DNA of 64,000 nt, taken from positions 2,170,001 through 2,234,000 of the forward strand of contig NZ_LR880474.1 of assembly GCF_904066215.1 (NCBI RefSeq), read 5' to 3'. The stretch's first letter is position 1. Each line of letters begins with the position of its first letter. The position numbers were made by a program, and so were the translations under genes. The DNA is from Microbacterium sp. Nx66. GTDB taxonomy: Bacteria; Actinomycetota; Actinomycetes; Actinomycetales; Microbacteriaceae. A model generated the notes under the pieces. The model worked only from the letters and a program-made list of their open reading frames with translations. It had not been told where the DNA came from and did not search any database. Shown here piece by piece: positions 34,930 to 43,655 of this stretch.

Positions 34930-36573
34930 TCATGGGCGCCGGTAGGCGACCTCGCCGTGCACGAGGGTGAGCAGCACGGCGCCGGTGAGCAGGTCGTCGG
35001 TCGGCGCGGACAGCGGGTCGATGTCCAGCACGGCGACGTTCGCGAAGAAACCGGGCGCGATCCGGCCGTAGGCGTCGTCGATCGCGCCGACGTAGGCCGC
35101 GCCGGACGTCGCCGCCGCGACTGCCTGCGCGGCGGTGAACGCGCGCTCGGGGTGGTACGGCGGCAGCGTGCGGTCGATCGAGGATCGCCCGGACATCGCG
35201 ATGAACAGGTTGTGCAGCGCCTCGTGGGGTGCGGTGGGGGCGTCGGTGCCCAGCGCGACGGGAACGTCGACGTCGCGGAACCAGTTCCACGGGAAGCCGT
35301 CGTGAGCGCGCTGATCACCGAGCATCGCCATCCAGTTGTCCAGGATGGCGGGGTCGCAGTGCACCGGCTGCATGGAGGCGGCGATGCCGTGCGCGCGCAT
35401 CCGTGCGACCGTCTCGGGCGCGACCGACTCCAGATGCTCGATGCGCGGCCGGCGGCCGGTGCCGGTGCCGTTCTCGCGCTCACAGGCCTCGACGAGGTCG
35501 ACGGCGAGTGCGCTCGCCGCGTCTCCGATCGCGTGCATCGCGAGCTGCAGGCCGGCGCGGTCGGCGGCGATCGCGACCGGCGTCGCAGCCTCGCGGCTCC
35601 AGATCGGGTCGGCGTTCGAGCCGTCGGCATACGGACGCACCATCGCGGCGGTGCACGCGTCGATCACGCCGTCGAGGATGAACTTCACCCCGACGACCTT
35701 CAGCCACGGCGTGCCCGTGGCTGCGAGTTCGTCGCGCAGCTGCACCGCACGCTCGACCTGCGCGAGATCGGCGGCCGGGTCGCCGGTGGAGCTCAGCCAC
35801 CAGTGCGCGGTGACCGGGAACGGCAGCCGACCGTCGCGGTCGAGCCGACGCCGCAGCGCCGCGATCGACTGCTCTGTCATCCCCATGTCGGCGGCGCCGG
35901 TCACGCCGGCCGCCAGGTACGCGCTGAAGGCGAGGTCGAGGTGGCGGTCGACCTCCTCCTCGGTCCGGATGCCGTCGAGATACTCCGCCAGCAGATCCAT
36001 GGCCGCGGTCTCGAGCAGGAACCCGGTCGCCTCTCCGTCCTCGTCCCGCACGACCTGGCCGCCGGTCGGGTCGACGGTATCGCGGTCGATGCCTGCTGCG
36101 CGCAGCGCGGCTGTGTTCACCCAGGTGCTGTGCAGGTCGTTCGCATCGAGGAAGACCGGGATGTCGTCGATCACTTCGTCGATCATCGCCGCGGTCGGCT
36201 GGGTGACGCCATCAGGCAGCGCGTCGAACAGCCAGCTGACACCCTCGATGATCGTCGCGTCCGGGTTAATCGCCCGTGCCTCGAGCAGCCGCTGCTGGAT
36301 CTGTGCCACCGAGGTGCAGTCGCGGAGTTGCACCTTGCCCTGCGCGTGGCCGAACATCGCCAGGTGCGCGTGCGCCTCGATGACACCGGGCATCACGAAG
36401 GCCCCGTCAAGGTCCACGACCGCGGCACCCTCTCCTGCCGCGGAGCGGACCTCCGTCTCCGTGCCGACAGCGAGGATGCGATCGCCGCGCACGGCGAACG
36501 CGGACTGCACCGGAGCATCCGCGAGCCCGTCGAAGACGATGGCGTTGCGATAGACGGTGGCGGTGTCGGTCAT
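34930..36573 (-). CDS. YtcJ-like metal-dependent amidohydrolase
   Basis: 547 residues. Metal motif IEAHAHL (HxH), KFILDG (possible bridging Lys), MHAIGD, RIEHLE and ALGTDAP (catalytic Asp) fit the amidohydrolase superfamily, YtcJ/N-substituted formamide deformylase branch. Terminal composite beta domain at residues 1-60 and the end. It probably hydrolyses an amide or formamide made by the operon. It sits 19 bases after the C45 gene. Confidence 0.9.
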   Translation of the reverse strand: MTDTATVYRNAIVFDGLADAPVQSAFAVRGDRILAVGTETEVRSAAGEGAAVVDLDGAFVMPGVIEAHAHLAMFGHAQGKVQLRDCTSVAQIQQRLLEARAINPDATIIEGVSWLFDALPDGVTQPTAAMIDEVIDDIPVFLDANDLHSTWVNTAALRAAGIDRDTVDPTGGQVVRDEDGEATGFLLETAAMDLLAEYLDGIRTEEEVDRHLDLAFSAYLAAGVTGAADMGMTEQSIAALRRRLDRDGRLPFPVTAHWWLSSTGDPAADLAQVERAVQLRDELAATGTPWLKVVGVKFILDGVIDACTAAMVRPYADGSNADPIWSREAATPVAIAADRAGLQLAMHAIGDAASALAVDLVEACERENGTGTGRRPRIEHLESVAPETVARMRAHGIAASMQPVHCDPAILDNWMAMLGDQRAHDGFPWNWFRDVDVPVALGTDAPTAPHEALHNLFIAMSGRSSIDRTLPPYHPERAFTAAQAVAAATSGAAYVGAIDDAYGRIAPGFFANVAVLDIDPLSAPTDDLLTGAVLLTLVHGEVAYRRP

Positions 36574-36592
36574 GGTGGTCCCTTCGATCGGG

Positions 36593-37696
36593 TCAGAGCG
36601 CGAGCGTCAGATGCGGGCGGGTGGCGGTTTCAGCCGGAGTGCCGTCGAGCACGTCGGCCCGACGACCGACGGGGTCGAGCACGACAGTGGCCAGGCTGGC
36701 CCACCGCTGTCCCATCGGAAGCGCGAGGTCGGGTAGGCAGGTCACCGGAGGCTCGCCGTCGCCGGTCACGAGCATCGCGCGCAGCTGCTCGGCATCCGTC
36801 AGTGCGCCGGCCGACAGCAGTCGGCCCCGCAGGAAGTCCCAGCGCTGACCGGAGTCGGGCTGGTACAGCCAGGTCTTCTCGTGCGCCGCTGGTTCTTCGG
36901 TGAGGAAGTGATTCGTGCGCAGCCAGGTGCCCTCGGTGATCGCGGGCGCGGAGAACACGCCTTCGGGGCTGATGTCGAGCAGCACGGCGTCGCCCGCGGC
37001 GTCGAAGAGCGCGAACGAGCCGGAGCTCGTGACCGGCGCCTCGCGCACCAGTTCGACGGCGTGCGCGACACTGGAGGCCTCCTCGAGCACGAGAGCGGCG
37101 AGCACATGCATCGGGATGCCCTCGGGCCGGTCGGACCGATGCCCCAGGATGTTGAAGTGCAGCGCGACGCCGGCGCTGTTCACGCCGATCTTGCCGAGGA
37201 TGCCGCATTCGGTGAGCCCGGCATAGTCGTGGACACCGCCGCGAGAGATGATCGTGTGCCAGTACGGCGCGATCTCCATGTGCCAGTCCCACGTCTGCAC
37301 GCCGAGGGTGCGCGCGCGGCCGTCCGCATCGCGGATCGAGCGCACGATGGTCGAGCACTCTCCTGGCGGTACGGCGACGCTGCGGGACAGGATCTCCGTG
37401 CGGCCGTTCAATGCTGCGACGCGCCAGATCTCGACGTCCGCACCGGCGGCGATGCCCTCGATCTGCGCGCGCAGCGCCGGACGGTGGGCGTCGACCGCGT
37501 CGAGCAGCCGCTCGGCGTCGTCGCGCACGGTCTTCTCGTCGACGGCGCCGAGGCGGAAGAGCCGATCATACGCGGCGATCGTGCCGGGCAGAGTCGCGCG
37601 CAGCTGCATGCCTCGCTCGGCGCCGCGCCGGAGCGGATCCGCGGCATCGGCCGTGATCTGCAGGCGCCGCTCCGGGCGCGGGAAGGGCGACGTCAC
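36593..37696 (-). CDS. C45-family autoproteolytic acyltransferase/hydrolase
   Basis: 367 residues from GTG 37696, which overlaps the amidase stop by four bases (GTGA). The probable nucleophile is Cys in PPGECSTIV, followed by TWDWHMEIAPYW, GLTECGILGKIGVNSAGVALHFN and RTNHFL, the pattern of the acyl-CoA:6-APA acyltransferase/C45 Ntn hydrolases. Such proteins self-cleave before Cys and hydrolyse or transfer acyl groups on amides. A role in removing an N-acyl group from the imported substrate is inferred. Confidence 0.85.
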   Translation of the reverse strand: MTSPFPRPERRLQITADAADPLRRGAERGMQLRATLPGTIAAYDRLFRLGAVDEKTVRDDAERLLDAVDAHRPALRAQIEGIAAGADVEIWRVAALNGRTEILSRSVAVPPGECSTIVRSIRDADGRARTLGVQTWDWHMEIAPYWHTIISRGGVHDYAGLTECGILGKIGVNSAGVALHFNILGHRSDRPEGIPMHVLAALVLEEASSVAHAVELVREAPVTSSGSFALFDAAGDAVLLDISPEGVFSAPAITEGTWLRTNHFLTEEPAAHEKTWLYQPDSGQRWDFLRGRLLSAGALTDAEQLRAMLVTGDGEPPVTCLPDLALPMGQRWASLATVVLDPVGRRADVLDGTPAETATRPHLTLAL

Positions 37697-39414
37697 GAGA
37701 GTTCCTCTCCGGGAAGAGCGGGAGTGCGCGGCGGCGCGGTGCGGCGATCGCCGGTCGCCTCGAACGCGGCGGCGAGGCGCAGCAGGGCGGTGTCGTCCCA
37801 GCTGCGGCCCGCGATGGTCAGACCCACCGGCATCCCGATGTCTGCCATCGTGCCCATCGGCACCGTGACGGTCGGGATGCCGAGATGACGGATCGCGAGA
37901 TTGCCGTTCGCGACCCACACGCCGTTGCGCCACCCCGCGTCGGCGGATGCCGGGTTCACGTCCATGTCGGCGGGGCCGACATCGGCGACGGCGGGGAAGA
38001 TCACGGCGTCGAGGCCGAGCGCGTCCATCCACTCCTCGAGGTCGACGCGGCGGGTCTCCTCGAGCCCGCGCACACCCTCCTCGAGATGCGGGATGTCGGT
38101 GAATGAGGCGTACGGGCGCTCGCGGACGAGGGCCGGATACCCGGCGATCTCGTCATCGAAGCCGGTGTAGCGATCCGGGAGGGCACCTCCCGGATGCGGG
38201 AAGATGCGCGCGCCATCGACGAGTTCGAGCCGATCGAGCGCGGGGTCGCCGTTCGCGCGCAGGAAGTCGTCCCACGCCCAGGCGGAGAGATCCTCGATCT
38301 CGGAGCGCAGGAACCGCTCGGACACCAGTCCCCTGGTGCTCAGGGTCGGCGCCCCGGCGCGGTCGCCCTCGTAGTTGGTGACGACCGGGAAGTCGACGTC
38401 GACCACGTGGGCGCCGGCGTCTTCGAGGTCTCGGCGCGCCTGCTCCCAGAGGTCGATGACGGACGCCCGGGTCACGATGCCCTGCCCGGTCGCGCCTCCG
38501 ATGGTGGTGCCGGTGCCGGCATCCGGATCGGCATTGACGTACATGCGCGGCACACCGAAGCGGCGGCCGGCGAGAACGGAACGAGGGTCGGCCGCGGCGA
38601 GGTCTCGGTACGACGACGGACGCACCTCGGATGCGGCAGGAATACGCACCCACGGCTGGGCGCGCCAGAAGTCGCCGCGGACGTCGGCGTCGTCGGCGAC
38701 GATCACGTCGAGCACCTCGAAGAGATCGGCCATCATACGGGTGTGCGGCACCACGACGTCCATCGTGGGCACCAGCGGCCAGTTGCCGCGCACCGAGATG
38801 ACGCCGCGGCTGGGCGTGTATGCGCAGAGGGCGTTGTTCGACGCCGGTGCCCGACCGCTCGACCAGGTCTCCTCGCCGAGTCCGAAGGCAGCGAAGCTCG
38901 CGGCGGTCGCGGTGCCCGATCCGTTCGAGGAGCCGGATCCGAATGCGCTGGTCAGCCAGTCGGCGCTGTACGGACTCTCCGCCCGTCCGTACACACCGCG
39001 CTGCATCCCGCCGTTGGCCATCGGCGGCATATTGGTCAGGCCGAGGCAGATCGCCCCGCCGGCCCTGAGCCGTTCGATCGTGAACGCGTCCCGCTGCGCG
39101 ACCAGATCCGCGAACGCCGGGGAACCACATGCCGCGGTGAGCCCTGCGACGAGGTAGCTGTCTTTGGCCGTGTACGGGATGCCGTCCAGCGGGCCGAGCG
39201 AGTGCCGGGCCGCTCTGCGGGCATCAGACGCCGCGGCCTCAGCGAGGGCGTCGGGGTTGCGGACGACGACCGCGTTGAGGGCGGTCTCGGTGCCGGGTGC
39301 GTCGTACGCGTCGAGGCGCGCGAGATAGGCCTGCACCAGCGCGACGCTGGTAGCCGCACCGGTCTCGAGCGCTCGCCGCAGGTCCGCGATGGATGCTTCG
39401 ACCACGTCGATCAT
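37693..39414 (-). CDS. Amidase-signature hydrolase
   Basis: 573 residues from ATG 39414. Lys in GIPYTAKDSY and the Ser-cis-Ser region SGSSNGSGTATAASFAAFGLGEET give the Ser-Ser-Lys triad; the usual GGSSGG is here GSGSSNGSG. It could cleave a carbamoyl or acyl amide. Start overlaps the deiminase stop (ATGA), so it is tightly coupled. The nearest named use would be N-carbamoylputrescine or allophanate-like substrates, unproven. Confidence 0.88.
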   Translation of the reverse strand: MIDVVEASIADLRRALETGAATSVALVQAYLARLDAYDAPGTETALNAVVVRNPDALAEAAASDARRAARHSLGPLDGIPYTAKDSYLVAGLTAACGSPAFADLVAQRDAFTIERLRAGGAICLGLTNMPPMANGGMQRGVYGRAESPYSADWLTSAFGSGSSNGSGTATAASFAAFGLGEETWSSGRAPASNNALCAYTPSRGVISVRGNWPLVPTMDVVVPHTRMMADLFEVLDVIVADDADVRGDFWRAQPWVRIPAASEVRPSSYRDLAAADPRSVLAGRRFGVPRMYVNADPDAGTGTTIGGATGQGIVTRASVIDLWEQARRDLEDAGAHVVDVDFPVVTNYEGDRAGAPTLSTRGLVSERFLRSEIEDLSAWAWDDFLRANGDPALDRLELVDGARIFPHPGGALPDRYTGFDDEIAGYPALVRERPYASFTDIPHLEEGVRGLEETRRVDLEEWMDALGLDAVIFPAVADVGPADMDVNPASADAGWRNGVWVANGNLAIRHLGIPTVTVPMGTMADIGMPVGLTIAGRSWDDTALLRLAAAFEATGDRRTAPPRTPALPGEELS

Positions 39415-40454
39415 GCGGGAACCTCGCTCGTGGCCGGCTGCTGCTGAGTGATGCAGTGGATGCCGCCGCCGCGCGCGAAGATCGGGCGCGCGTCGACGGT
39501 CACGATCCGTCGCCCGGGGTACGCGGCTCCGAGGATGTCCCGCGCACGGGCATCGGCGGCGTCCTCGCCGAACCCGCAGGCGATCACGGCGTCGTTCACC
39601 ACGAGGTGGTTGATGTAGCTCCAGTCCACGTAGCCCTCGTCGTCGCGGAGGGTCTCGGGGGCCGGGACGTCGATGATCTCGAGCGGGCGACCCGCGGCAT
39701 CCGTCTGGTCCTGCAGGAACGCCTTCAGCTCCCGCGTGACGACGTGGTCGGGGTGTCCCGCGTCGTCCTGACGGTGCAGCAGCACCCGGCCCGGAGCGGC
39801 GAATGCGGCAACGATGTCGACGTGTCCGTTGGTGCCGAACTCGTCGTAGTCGCGCGTGAGGCCTCGCGGCAGCCAGATGGCTGTGGTCGCGCCGATCGTG
39901 CGTCCGAGTTCGGCTTCGACGCGGCCTCTGTCGGCGTAGGGGTTGCGGTTCGGGTCGAGCTGCACGGTCTCGGTGAGCAGCACCGTGCCCTCGCCGTCGA
40001 CGTGGATACCGCCGCCCTCGTTCACGAGCACCGAACTGATGTGCTCGGCTCCGACGTGTGCGGCGACGATGCGTGCGACGCCGGCCGACACCTGCCACTC
40101 GGCCCACGCGGGCGCACCCCAGCCGTTGAAGATCCAGTCGACTGCGCCGAGGACGCCTGGCCGATCGTCGTCGAGGACGAAGGTCGGGCCGAAGTCGCGC
40201 ATCCAGAACTCGTCCAGCGGCGACTCGACGATCTCGACGGCCGAGCCGAGCATGTCCCGCGCCCGCGCCATCTCGGTCGGGTCCACGACCATCGTGACCG
40301 GTTCGAACTCGGCGATCGCCAGCGCGACGTCGGTCCACGCGCGGTACGCCGTGTCGCGCCAGGCAGCACCGTCGCCCAGGGTGACGCCCACGCGCGGAAA
40401 CGCCATCCAGGTGCGTTCGTGCCGTTCGCCCTCGTGCGGCATCCGCCAGCCCAT
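39411..40454 (-). CDS. aguA: Agmatine deiminase family enzyme
   Basis: 347 residues. Guanidino-group-modifying motifs: WMRDFGP, NEGGGIHVDGEGT, GTNGHVDI and catalytic Cys in GGGIHCITQQQ at the C-terminus. It converts agmatine to N-carbamoylputrescine and ammonia. It is first in the five-gene operon, with AAGGAG seven bases before ATG, and is divergent from the TetR gene. A related guanidine substrate is possible. Confidence 0.92.
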   Translation of the reverse strand: MGWRMPHEGERHERTWMAFPRVGVTLGDGAAWRDTAYRAWTDVALAIAEFEPVTMVVDPTEMARARDMLGSAVEIVESPLDEFWMRDFGPTFVLDDDRPGVLGAVDWIFNGWGAPAWAEWQVSAGVARIVAAHVGAEHISSVLVNEGGGIHVDGEGTVLLTETVQLDPNRNPYADRGRVEAELGRTIGATTAIWLPRGLTRDYDEFGTNGHVDIVAAFAAPGRVLLHRQDDAGHPDHVVTRELKAFLQDQTDAAGRPLEIIDVPAPETLRDDEGYVDWSYINHLVVNDAVIACGFGEDAADARARDILGAAYPGRRIVTVDARPIFARGGGIHCITQQQPATSEVPA

Positions 40455-40481
40455 GTCATCTCCTTTGCCGACAACGGCTTG

Positions 40482-40497
40482 TTGGTCACATGACCAA
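40482..40497. promoter_or_regulatory. TetR operator palindrome
   Basis: TTGGTCA-CA-TGACCAA, two exact 7-base arms with a 2-base centre, lies in the 72-base gap between aguA and tetR. A second shorter palindrome AGGAA-TG-TTCCT is at 40501-40512, next to a TACACT -10 at 40512-40517. Confidence 0.75.
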
Positions 40498-40526
40498 TAC
40501 AGGAATGTTCCTACACTGGAGGCACC

Positions 40527-41165
40527 ATGTCAACACCCGATACGCATCCTCGGACCAGGAAGACGCCGGAGCAGCGCGCCGGCGAGATCAACGACGCCGC
40601 GATGGCGATAGCCAGGGAGAAGGGACTGTCCGCGCTGACGCTGCGGGCGGTCGCCAGCATGGCAGGGGTGGCGCCGGGGCTCGTCTCGCACTACGCATCC
40701 AGCATGGACGAGTTGGTCGCGCGCACCTTCCGCGAGCTGACGGCCTCCGAACTGGACGACGTCCGCACCCAGGCCGAGACCGAGAGCGAGCCGGCGGCAC
40801 GGATGGCGCGGATGATCTCCACGGTACTCAGCATCGATCATGACGACATCACGCTCGTGTGGGTGGATGCCTGGTCCCTCGGCCGCGGCAGCACGGCGCT
40901 GTCGGTGGCCATCGACGAACAGATGGGCGCCTGGCAGTCGTTCATCGCGCAGCTCATCGAGGAGGGCCGGCGCTCCGGCGTGTTCCGCACCGACGACACC
41001 GATGCCGTGGCCTGGCAGATCCTCGCCATGATCGACGGCATCGCAGCGCATGCGCTGACCCGCCGTACCGACGCCGCGCTGTTCGCCGCTCGGTTGGCAC
41101 AGGCCTGCGAGACGCTGGTCGGCGCGGCCCCGGGGACGATCGCGGAGCTCCTTCCCACGCGCTGA
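40527..41165 (+). CDS. TetR-family regulator of the amide/agmatine operon
   Basis: 212 residues. N-terminal HTH (INDAAMAIAREKGLSALTLRAVASMAGVAPGLVSHYASSMDELV) and a BetI-like ligand domain. It is divergent from the five-gene operon over a perfect operator, so it most likely represses that operon and itself. The ligand is probably an operon substrate or intermediate. Confidence 0.9.
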   Translation: MSTPDTHPRTRKTPEQRAGEINDAAMAIAREKGLSALTLRAVASMAGVAPGLVSHYASSMDELVARTFRELTASELDDVRTQAETESEPAARMARMISTVLSIDHDDITLVWVDAWSLGRGSTALSVAIDEQMGAWQSFIAQLIEEGRRSGVFRTDDTDAVAWQILAMIDGIAAHALTRRTDAALFAARLAQACETLVGAAPGTIAELLPTR

Positions 41166-41229
41166 CGGCCGCGGAGGGCCACATAAGGCGTGCCCTCTTC
41201 GTGCCCTCGGCGATCCCGGGAAGGCAGAA

Positions 41230-41259
41230 GGGCCGGAACCTCTTGCGAGATCCCGGCCC
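41230..41259. terminator. Hairpin between tetR and tRNA-Pro
   Basis: GGGCCGG (41230-41236) pairs with CCGGCCC (41253-41259). It lies downstream of both convergent units. Confidence 0.6.
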
Positions 41260-41265
41260 CCCAAA

Positions 41266-41342
<77 letters not shown>

Positions 41343-41450
41343 TTGTTCTGCACTCTCGCGCAGGCAACTCCCCTATCTTAGCCGCACCCGCGGCCCTCTC
41401 GCGAACCGAGGCGTTGCGGGGTGTCGGAAGCTGCTTGTACCGTCGCCTGC

Positions 41451-42059
41451 ATGTCGACGATCACGACCGCGCTGGCGACGACCGCCCACTGGGATGACGT
41501 GCAGCACGCGCTCACCGGCGGCGGTGACGGGGCGAGCTGCCAGTGCATCTGGCCGGTGCTGCCGAACAAGGACTGGAATCAGACCACCACGCCTCAGCGC
41601 ACCGAGATGTTCCGCGCCGAGATCGACGAGGGTCCCCCTCCGGGACTGGTCGCGTACGTCGACGGCGAGGCCGCGGGCTGGATCCGGATCGGACCGCGCA
41701 CCCCTCAGGCCCGGATCCCCCGCACCCGCATGATCGCCGCGTCGAGCACCGAGCCGTTCGACGACGAATCCGTGTGGGCGGTCACCTGCTTCGTCGTCCG
41801 CAGGGAGCATCGGGGCACCGGGCTCAACGCGGAGCTGCTCGACGCCGCGATCGCGTTCGCCCGGGAGTCGGGCGCCCGCCTCATCGAGGGGTATCCCGTC
41901 GACACCCATGGCGAGAAGCAGCGGGCGAACGATCTGTACCACGGCACACTCGGGACGTTCCTCCGCGCCGGCTTCACGGAGAAGGCGGTGATGAAGCCGG
42001 GGCGCGTGCTCGTCGCCCTGGAAATCACACCGAACCAGGGCGATAGCGTGAAGGCATGA
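41451..42059 (+). CDS. GNAT-family acetyltransferase
   Basis: 202 residues. The acetyl-CoA fold shows VWAVTCFVVRREHRGTGLNAELLDAAIAFARESGARLIEGYPVD, with RREHRGTGL as the pyrophosphate loop, then AGFTEKAVMKPGRVLVAL. The N-terminus has CxC in GASCQCIWPVL, seen in one branch of small GNATs. TACCGT seven bases before ATG and no clear ribosome site suggest a leaderless message. Substrate unknown. It overlaps the next gene by four bases. Confidence 0.88.
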   Translation: MSTITTALATTAHWDDVQHALTGGGDGASCQCIWPVLPNKDWNQTTTPQRTEMFRAEIDEGPPPGLVAYVDGEAAGWIRIGPRTPQARIPRTRMIAASSTEPFDDESVWAVTCFVVRREHRGTGLNAELLDAAIAFARESGARLIEGYPVDTHGEKQRANDLYHGTLGTFLRAGFTEKAVMKPGRVLVALEITPNQGDSVKA

Positions 42060-42511
42060 GCGCCGCGAACTCCTCTCTCGATGATCCCGACCTCGGACCG
42101 CTCCACCGGGCGACCTCCGAACTCGACGACGGTTCCGTCCTCACCCACAACTGGTTCGTCGGCAGCGTCGAAGTCGACGGCCGCACCTACGAGCTGATGC
42201 TCGAGGGCGCATCGCCAGGCGATGTCGCTCCACTGCTCCCGCGGCTGCGCACGGTCGTCGCCGCCCTCCCGGACCTCCGCCGCGTCGCCTCGGACGCCGT
42301 GGTCACGACGTTCAGCACCGGCGATCCGGACCCCACCGAGCTCGACGAGGCAGCGGCCGACCTGGACCTCGAAACCATCGAGGCTTCCGGCGACGGCACC
42401 GTCGTCCTCCACTTCACGGACTCCTGCGGCGAGCACTTCCCGGAGGGCTACTGGCCCGCCGTGCACCTCGATGCCGAGGGTGCTGTGGCCACGGTCACCG
42501 TCGAGTCCTGA
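42056..42511 (+). CDS. DUF2004/DUF2262-like protein
   Basis: 151 residues, acidic, with an N-terminal beta region and the ending CGEHFPEGYWPAVHLDAEGAVATVTVES typical of DUF2004-type proteins. No enzyme motif. It overlaps the GNAT gene (ATGA), and TAGCGT six bases before its ATG offers an internal leaderless promoter. Confidence 0.7.
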   Translation: MSAANSSLDDPDLGPLHRATSELDDGSVLTHNWFVGSVEVDGRTYELMLEGASPGDVAPLLPRLRTVVAALPDLRRVASDAVVTTFSTGDPDPTELDEAAADLDLETIEASGDGTVVLHFTDSCGEHFPEGYWPAVHLDAEGAVATVTVES

Positions 42512-42561
42512 GTCGGGCCGGTCCGATCGACCGCCTTCGAGACGACATGCCCCTCCGGTCA

Positions 42562-42573
42562 TACGATGGAGGG
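42562..42573 (+). promoter_or_regulatory. TACGAT -10, six bases before the lysoplasmalogenase ATG
   Basis: TACGAT then GGAGGG then ATG. The spacing fits leaderless transcription, although GGAGGG could also be a ribosome site. Confidence 0.4.
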
Positions 42574-43242
42574 ATGCAGCGCCGCACCCTCCCTCCCGCG
42601 ATCGTGTGGGCGTTCGTCCCGTACGCCGTGGTCTCCGCCCTGCACGTCGTGCTTCTCGCAATGGACCACGATCTCGCGGCTCCGACGAAGCTGCTGCTCA
42701 TGCCGCTGCTCGCGGTGCCGGTCCTGGTGGCGGCGCGACGGATCCACCCGCCCGTGACGGTGGCCCTCCTCCTCGTCGCCCTGCTGTTCTCCTGGCTGGG
42801 TGACGGCGCGGGTGCGCTGTTCCCCGCGGCACCCGAGCTTCCGCTCATGCTGGGCTTCTTCGGCCTCGCGCACATCGCCTACATCGTCCTCTTCGCCCGC
42901 CACCTGGCGCGCCGCCGCCTGCCGTGGTGGACAGCGATCTATGCCCTCTGGTGGCTCGCGATGATCCTCCTTCTCGGCCCGCACACGGGCCCGCTCCTCA
43001 TCGGGGTCGCGCTGTACGGCCTGCTCCTCGCGGGCACCGCCGCGTTCGCCGCACGATGCCATCCGCTCGTCGTGACGGGCGGCGCGTTCTTCCTGGCGAG
43101 CGACACGATCCTCGCTTTCCGACTCTTCCTCCCCGACGCCCTCCCGGCCTGGAGCAGCCCCGCCGTGATGCTGACATACACGCTCGGCCAGGGGCTGATC
43201 GTCGCGGGCGCGCTCGTCTCCCTGCAGCGGAGGGCCGCCTGA
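42574..43242 (+). CDS. Lysoplasmalogenase-like (YhhN/TMEM86) membrane protein
   Basis: 222 residues with about seven to eight membrane helices. VALLLVALLFSWLGDGAGAL and GGAFFLASDTILAFRLF match the two conserved acidic patches of the YhhN/TMEM86 family. Members cleave the vinyl-ether bond of lysoplasmalogens. The overlap with the S4 gene by one base places both on one mRNA. Confidence 0.85.
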   Translation: MQRRTLPPAIVWAFVPYAVVSALHVVLLAMDHDLAAPTKLLLMPLLAVPVLVAARRIHPPVTVALLLVALLFSWLGDGAGALFPAAPELPLMLGFFGLAHIAYIVLFARHLARRRLPWWTAIYALWWLAMILLLGPHTGPLLIGVALYGLLLAGTAAFAARCHPLVVTGGAFFLASDTILAFRLFLPDALPAWSSPAVMLTYTLGQGLIVAGALVSLQRRAA

Positions 43243-43616
43243 TGGTCGACAGCGCGCGGGTGGACAGTTGGCTCTGGGCGGTGCGCGTCTACAAGACCCG
43301 GTCAGCGGCGACCACCGCATGCCGCGCGGGGCATGTGCGCGTCAACGGCGACAAGGCGAAGGCCGCGCAGGCAGTTCGCGTGGGCGACGAGCTCCGCATC
43401 CGCATCGCGGGCTTCGATCGAATCCTGATCGTGCGCCAGATCCTCGTCAAGCGTGTGGGCGCGCCGCTGGCCGCCCTCGCGTACGAAGACCGAACGCCGG
43501 AACGCGAGCCGCAGGCAGCCCTCGGCGTCCGGGACCGCGGCGCCGGACGACCTACGAAGCGGGAACGTCGAGACATCGATCGCCTTCGCGGACGAGGCGA
43601 TATACAACAGGACTGA
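43242..43616 (+). CDS. RNA-binding S4-domain protein (Hsp15-like)
   Basis: 124 residues: VDSWLWAVRVYKTRSAATTACRAGHVRVNGDKAKAAQAVRVGDELRIR is an S4 domain of the Hsp15 type, followed by a basic tail (RPTKRERRDIDRLRGR). Hsp15 binds stalled 50S subunits with nascent chains. The start overlaps the upstream TGA by one base. Confidence 0.88.
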   Translation: MVDSARVDSWLWAVRVYKTRSAATTACRAGHVRVNGDKAKAAQAVRVGDELRIRIAGFDRILIVRQILVKRVGAPLAALAYEDRTPEREPQAALGVRDRGAGRPTKRERRDIDRLRGRGDIQQD

Positions 43617-43629
43617 ACCCTTCCTTGAT

Positions 43630-43645
43630 TCGAACATACGTTCTA
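43630..43645 (+). promoter_or_regulatory. LexA (SOS) box upstream of the DUF222/HNH gene
   Basis: TCGAACATACGTTCTA matches 14 of 16 bases of the SOS palindrome and overlaps a TAAAAT -10 at 43644-43649, ten bases before the ATG at 43656. Confidence 0.75.
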
Positions 43646-43655
43646 AAATGGAAGT

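Noticed and set aside
40454..40526. SOS box in the aguA-tetR gap (AGGAATGTTCCT)
   Set aside because: Does not fit the CGAAC..GTTCG core; a local TetR or promoter palindrome is more likely.
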